From assembly GCA_016280595.1 (NCBI GenBank), contig JAEEHB010000015.1, forward strand, positions 1-64,000: DNA of 64,000 bases, written 5' to 3'. Below are positions 61,925 through 64,000 of this stretch, piece after piece (positions within the stretch are counted from its first letter, which is position 1; each line of letters begins with the position of its first letter). This stretch comes from Clostridiaceae bacterium (GTDB lineage: Bacteria; Bacillota; Clostridia; Oscillospirales; Acutalibacteraceae). Position numbers and translations under genes: made by a program. The notes under the pieces are model-generated. The model ran no database searches. It saw only the letters and a list, made by a program, of their open reading frames with translations, and was not told where the DNA came from.

Positions 61925-62503
61925 ATGAGTAACGAAGTTATACTTAAAAAAACTCTGTTCGGCGGCTTCAAAAAAGGCGATGTGCTCGATTACATCGAAA
62001 AGCTTCAGCAGGAAAATGTTGAACTGAAAGCCGGTGCCGGCGAAAAAGAGAATATACTCGCTTCTCTCGAAGAGGCATATAATACATGCTCCGCCCTCAA
62101 AGAGGAAAAAGCGGCTCTTGAAAAGGCAAAAGAAGAACTGCTTGCCAAAGCGGATGAACTTGCCGCCGCTAATGAACAGCTCAGAGAGGCACTCGCAAAA
62201 GCGGAGAATTTCCGCGATTACGCCCCTTCGGAAGAAAAAGGCAAAGCTGTAATCAGAGACGCCGTGAAATATGCGGACAGTCTCGTTGACGCCGCAAAGC
62301 AGGATGCCGCCGATGTACTCGTTGCCGCAAAGGCGCGCATTGACTCGGCAGCAGAGAGTATTCTTCAGGCGCAGGAGAGGGCGAATACCGCGCGAAACAA
62401 CCTAGATTATTCTCTTTCCTCCGTCGGTGAGAGCATAAAGGCGATGCTTGACAGCCTCGCGGGCCTTACAGATGAACTTTCCGGAGACAATCCAAATGGC
62501 TGA
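61925..62503 (+). CDS. DivIVA-like coiled-coil protein
   Basis: This 192-residue protein begins KKTLFGGFKKGDVLDYIEKL, similar to the DivIVA/GpsB membrane-binding start, followed by a long coiled coil (about 25-100), another helical part, and a Ser/Leu-rich end. It is different from the divIVA gene at 56471 and lies right after the transketolase genes. It may be a second scaffold protein. Function unknown; low Cys content and no membrane helix. Confidence 0.75.
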   Translation: MSNEVILKKTLFGGFKKGDVLDYIEKLQQENVELKAGAGEKENILASLEEAYNTCSALKEEKAALEKAKEELLAKADELAAANEQLREALAKAENFRDYAPSEEKGKAVIRDAVKYADSLVDAAKQDAADVLVAAKARIDSAAESILQAQERANTARNNLDYSLSSVGESIKAMLDSLAGLTDELSGDNPNG

Positions 62504-63026
62504 ATACAACATTAACCTCAGTGAAATCAGAGAGCATATCCCGTATCTCAAAGCGGGGGACGCCGTTAAACTTACGGGCACGGTCTATACTTCAAGAGAC
62601 GCCGCCCATAAGAAGATTTTTTCAATCCTTGACGAGGGCGGGGAGCTGCCCTACGACCTGAAAGATGCCTGCATCTATTTCGCGGGTCCCACTCCCACTC
62701 CGCCCGGTCTTCCGATAGGCAGCTGCGGCCCTACCACCTCCGGCAGGATGGATGTATATTCGCCCCGCCTTCTTGACCTCGGACTTGCCGCTATGATAGG
62801 CAAGGGAGGCAGGAGCAAAGAGGTGACCGATGCCATTGTCAGAAACGGTGCAATCTATTTCTGCGCAATCGGCGGCGCGGGCGCGCTCTATGCACGCAGC
62901 GTTGTTTCCTGTGAAGAAATCGCGTTCAAAGAACTCGGATGCGAAAGCGTTAAGAAACTTGAGATAAAAGATTTTCCCGTATATGTCGGAATCGACTGCC
63001 GGGGAAACAGTATTTACGGGGACTGA
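62496..63026 (+). CDS. fumB: Fumarate hydratase class I, beta (C-terminal) subunit
   Basis: This 176-residue protein carries the class I fumarase C-terminal motifs SRDAAHKKI, GPTTSGRMD and IGKGG. In many anaerobes it pairs with a separate alpha subunit that holds the [4Fe-4S] cluster; the alpha gene is not in this window. Related enzymes dehydrate tartrate. ATG 62496, with GGAG at 62482-62485, overlaps the coiled-coil gene by eight bases. Confidence 0.9.
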   Translation: MAEYNINLSEIREHIPYLKAGDAVKLTGTVYTSRDAAHKKIFSILDEGGELPYDLKDACIYFAGPTPTPPGLPIGSCGPTTSGRMDVYSPRLLDLGLAAMIGKGGRSKEVTDAIVRNGAIYFCAIGGAGALYARSVVSCEEIAFKELGCESVKKLEIKDFPVYVGIDCRGNSIYGD

Positions 63027-63030
63027 TAAT

Positions 63031-63771
63031 ATGATTTTACTTGCCGCAAATCCCGTGCTTTCATTTGCCGCCATTATTCCGGCAGTTATTCTGCTTGTCA
63101 AAGTCTATAAGGCAGACAGGTTTGAAAAAGAACCTACGGGACTGCTTATTTCCCTTGTTATTCTCGGCATAATTTCAACCGCAATTGCCGTTGTGCTCGA
63201 AACAATCGGCTCCGCAATACTCGGGCTGATATTCACCGAAGGCAGCGTGATTTACAACTTCTTTATGTTCTTCGGTGTTGTTGCCGTTTCTGAGGAATGC
63301 TCAAAATACATTCTTCTGAAAAAGAAGACATGGAAATCGCCTCATTTCAATTACAGGTTTGACGGCGTTGTTTACGCGGTTTTCGTTTCGCTCGGATTTG
63401 CGCTGTGGGAAAACATAGGTTATGTATCCGCTTACGGTCTCTCAGCCGCGTTTACAAGGGCAATTACCGCAGTGCCGGGTCACGCCTGTTTCGGTGTATT
63501 TATGGGCGCGTGGTACGGGCTCGCTAAAGCGTGTGAAAACAGCGGAAACCCTGTAGCATCCAAGAAAGCGAGAAATATGGCTCTGCTTGTCCCCATACTG
63601 CTTCACGGCACTTATGATTTTATGTGCTCACTCGGGTCATATCTGTTTTCAATTATCTTTATCGTATTCGTTGTCCTTATGTATATTCACGCCGTGCGCA
63701 AAGTCAAAACGCTCAGCAGAAACGATTACTACATACAGAATGATTATGACCGCTTCGGTTACGGCGGATGA
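63031..63771 (+). CDS. prsW: PrsW-family intramembrane protease
   Basis: This 246-residue polytopic protein has the PrsW catalytic signature: EECSKY, the GHACFGVFMGAWYG segment and HGTYDF near the end, with WENIGYVSAYG between. In Bacillus PrsW makes the first cut in RsiW, freeing sigma W. Here no sigW/rsiW pair is present; the fusion protein at 917 is a possible but unproven substrate. ATG 63031 follows GGGGA. Confidence 0.9.
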   Translation: MILLAANPVLSFAAIIPAVILLVKVYKADRFEKEPTGLLISLVILGIISTAIAVVLETIGSAILGLIFTEGSVIYNFFMFFGVVAVSEECSKYILLKKKTWKSPHFNYRFDGVVYAVFVSLGFALWENIGYVSAYGLSAAFTRAITAVPGHACFGVFMGAWYGLAKACENSGNPVASKKARNMALLVPILLHGTYDFMCSLGSYLFSIIFIVFVVLMYIHAVRKVKTLSRNDYYIQNDYDRFGYGG

Positions 63772-63786
63772 TTCACAAAAAGAATA

Positions 63787-63822
63787 CAGCCGGGTTTCGT
63801 TTGAAACCCGGCTGATTTTTTT
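63787..63822. terminator. Intrinsic terminator after prsW (convergent gap)
   Basis: A perfect 12-bp stem (CAGCCGGGTTTC / GAAACCCGGCTG, GTTT loop) is followed by seven T residues on the plus strand. On the minus strand it follows the PHP gene stop with a weaker T tract, so it may act in both directions. Confidence 0.92.
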
Positions 63823-64000
63823 AATACAATATTTTTTTCAGAATCGGCAGAAACTGATGTGTGTCAATATCCCGGAGCGTGTGCGCGTCCGTGCCGATGT
63901 TGAAGATTACGCCCGCCTCTTTGCCGATATTAAAGTATCTCCTGTGAAAGACGGGGTCGCCGAATATGGCGGGCACATTCAGTTCCCAGGTGATTTCCTT
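63821..64000 (-). CDS. PHP-domain protein (histidinol-phosphatase-like), C-terminal part
   Basis: The minus-strand frame is open from the window edge to the TAA at 63823-63821, giving 59 visible residues. GTDAHTLRDID is the last metal-binding D-x-H motif of PHP-domain phosphoesterases such as HisK-type histidinol phosphatases and YcdX-like proteins. The N-terminal part lies beyond the window, so the exact family cannot be set. It converges on prsW. Confidence 0.8.
   Translation of the reverse strand, partial: KEITWELNVPAIFGDPVFHRRYFNIGKEAGVIFNIGTDAHTLRDIDTHQFLPILKKILY

Noticed and set aside
1-64000. Insertion sequences, prophage, tRNA or rRNA genes
   Set aside because: No transposase, integrase, phage structural gene or tRNA-like cloverleaf was recognised on reading; a tRNA covariance scan was not possible.

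Overview
The window looks like a chromosomal core region of an anaerobic, low-abundance-AT Firmicute of the class Clostridia, probably an Oscillospirales-type gut lineage. The evidence is gene order (yicC-remA-gmk-rpoZ-priA-def-fmt-rsmB-rlmN-PP2C-PASTA kinase-rsgA; miaB-YmcA/YlbF-mutS-mutL-miaA; yggS-sepF-divIVA-lspA-rluD), a T-box leader in front of alaS, the spore-associated GerW/YtfJ family, cyclic-di-AMP synthesis genes, and strong Shine-Dalgarno sites with frequent TTG and GTG starts. No rRNA, tRNA, CRISPR array, prophage or insertion sequence was seen.

Layout. 1-0.8 kb: the tail of an unrecognised gene and a DUF6440 gene, closed by a terminator. 0.8-3 kb: a gene with its own strong promoter that encodes a sigma-70-like (ECF) cytoplasmic half joined through one membrane helix to an external WG-repeat and SH3 half. 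3-11.1 kb: T-box, alaS, a HIT protein, a phosphoribosyltransferase, comEC with a decayed metallo-beta-lactamase tail, holA, an RNase M5-like Toprim protein and ispF. 11.2-13.4 kb: cdaA-cdaR (c-di-AMP) with promoter and terminator. 13.5-22 kb: a lipoprotein with Asp-rich FG-GAP-like repeats, a response regulator and histidine kinase, a DUF1385 protein, prmC, an M50 protease, scpAB, DUF2953 and gerW. 22-36.1 kb: rluB, yicC, remA and the long translation/DNA/phosphosignalling run to rsgA, ending at a perfect bidirectional terminator. 36.1-40.1 kb is the only complete block on the minus strand: a sirtuin, then a three-gene FAD oxidoreductase / DUF1667 cassette with its own promoter. 40.1-46.6 kb: ftsK/spoIIIE with an extreme acidic tail, a YgiQ radical-SAM protein, a ComEC-like metallo-beta-lactamase and DUF3006. 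46.6-54 kb: tRNA modification and mismatch repair. 54-59 kb: division and envelope genes. 59-63.8 kb: a HAD phosphatase, split transketolase, a DivIVA-like coiled coil, an orphan fumarase beta subunit and a PrsW-type protease. The right edge cuts a minus-strand PHP-domain gene.

Most of the window is vertically inherited housekeeping sequence. The most unusual items are the membrane-anchored sigma/WG/SH3 fusion (917-2938), the lipoprotein-two-component cluster (13539-17081), acidic-aromatic tails shared by FtsK and DivIVA, a promoter buried in yggS that would drive sepF-divIVA, a HlyD-like protein inside the division cluster, and a Cys/His-rich tail on the YmcA/YlbF protein. All functions are assigned by reading motifs and gene order; no database search or structure prediction was run.
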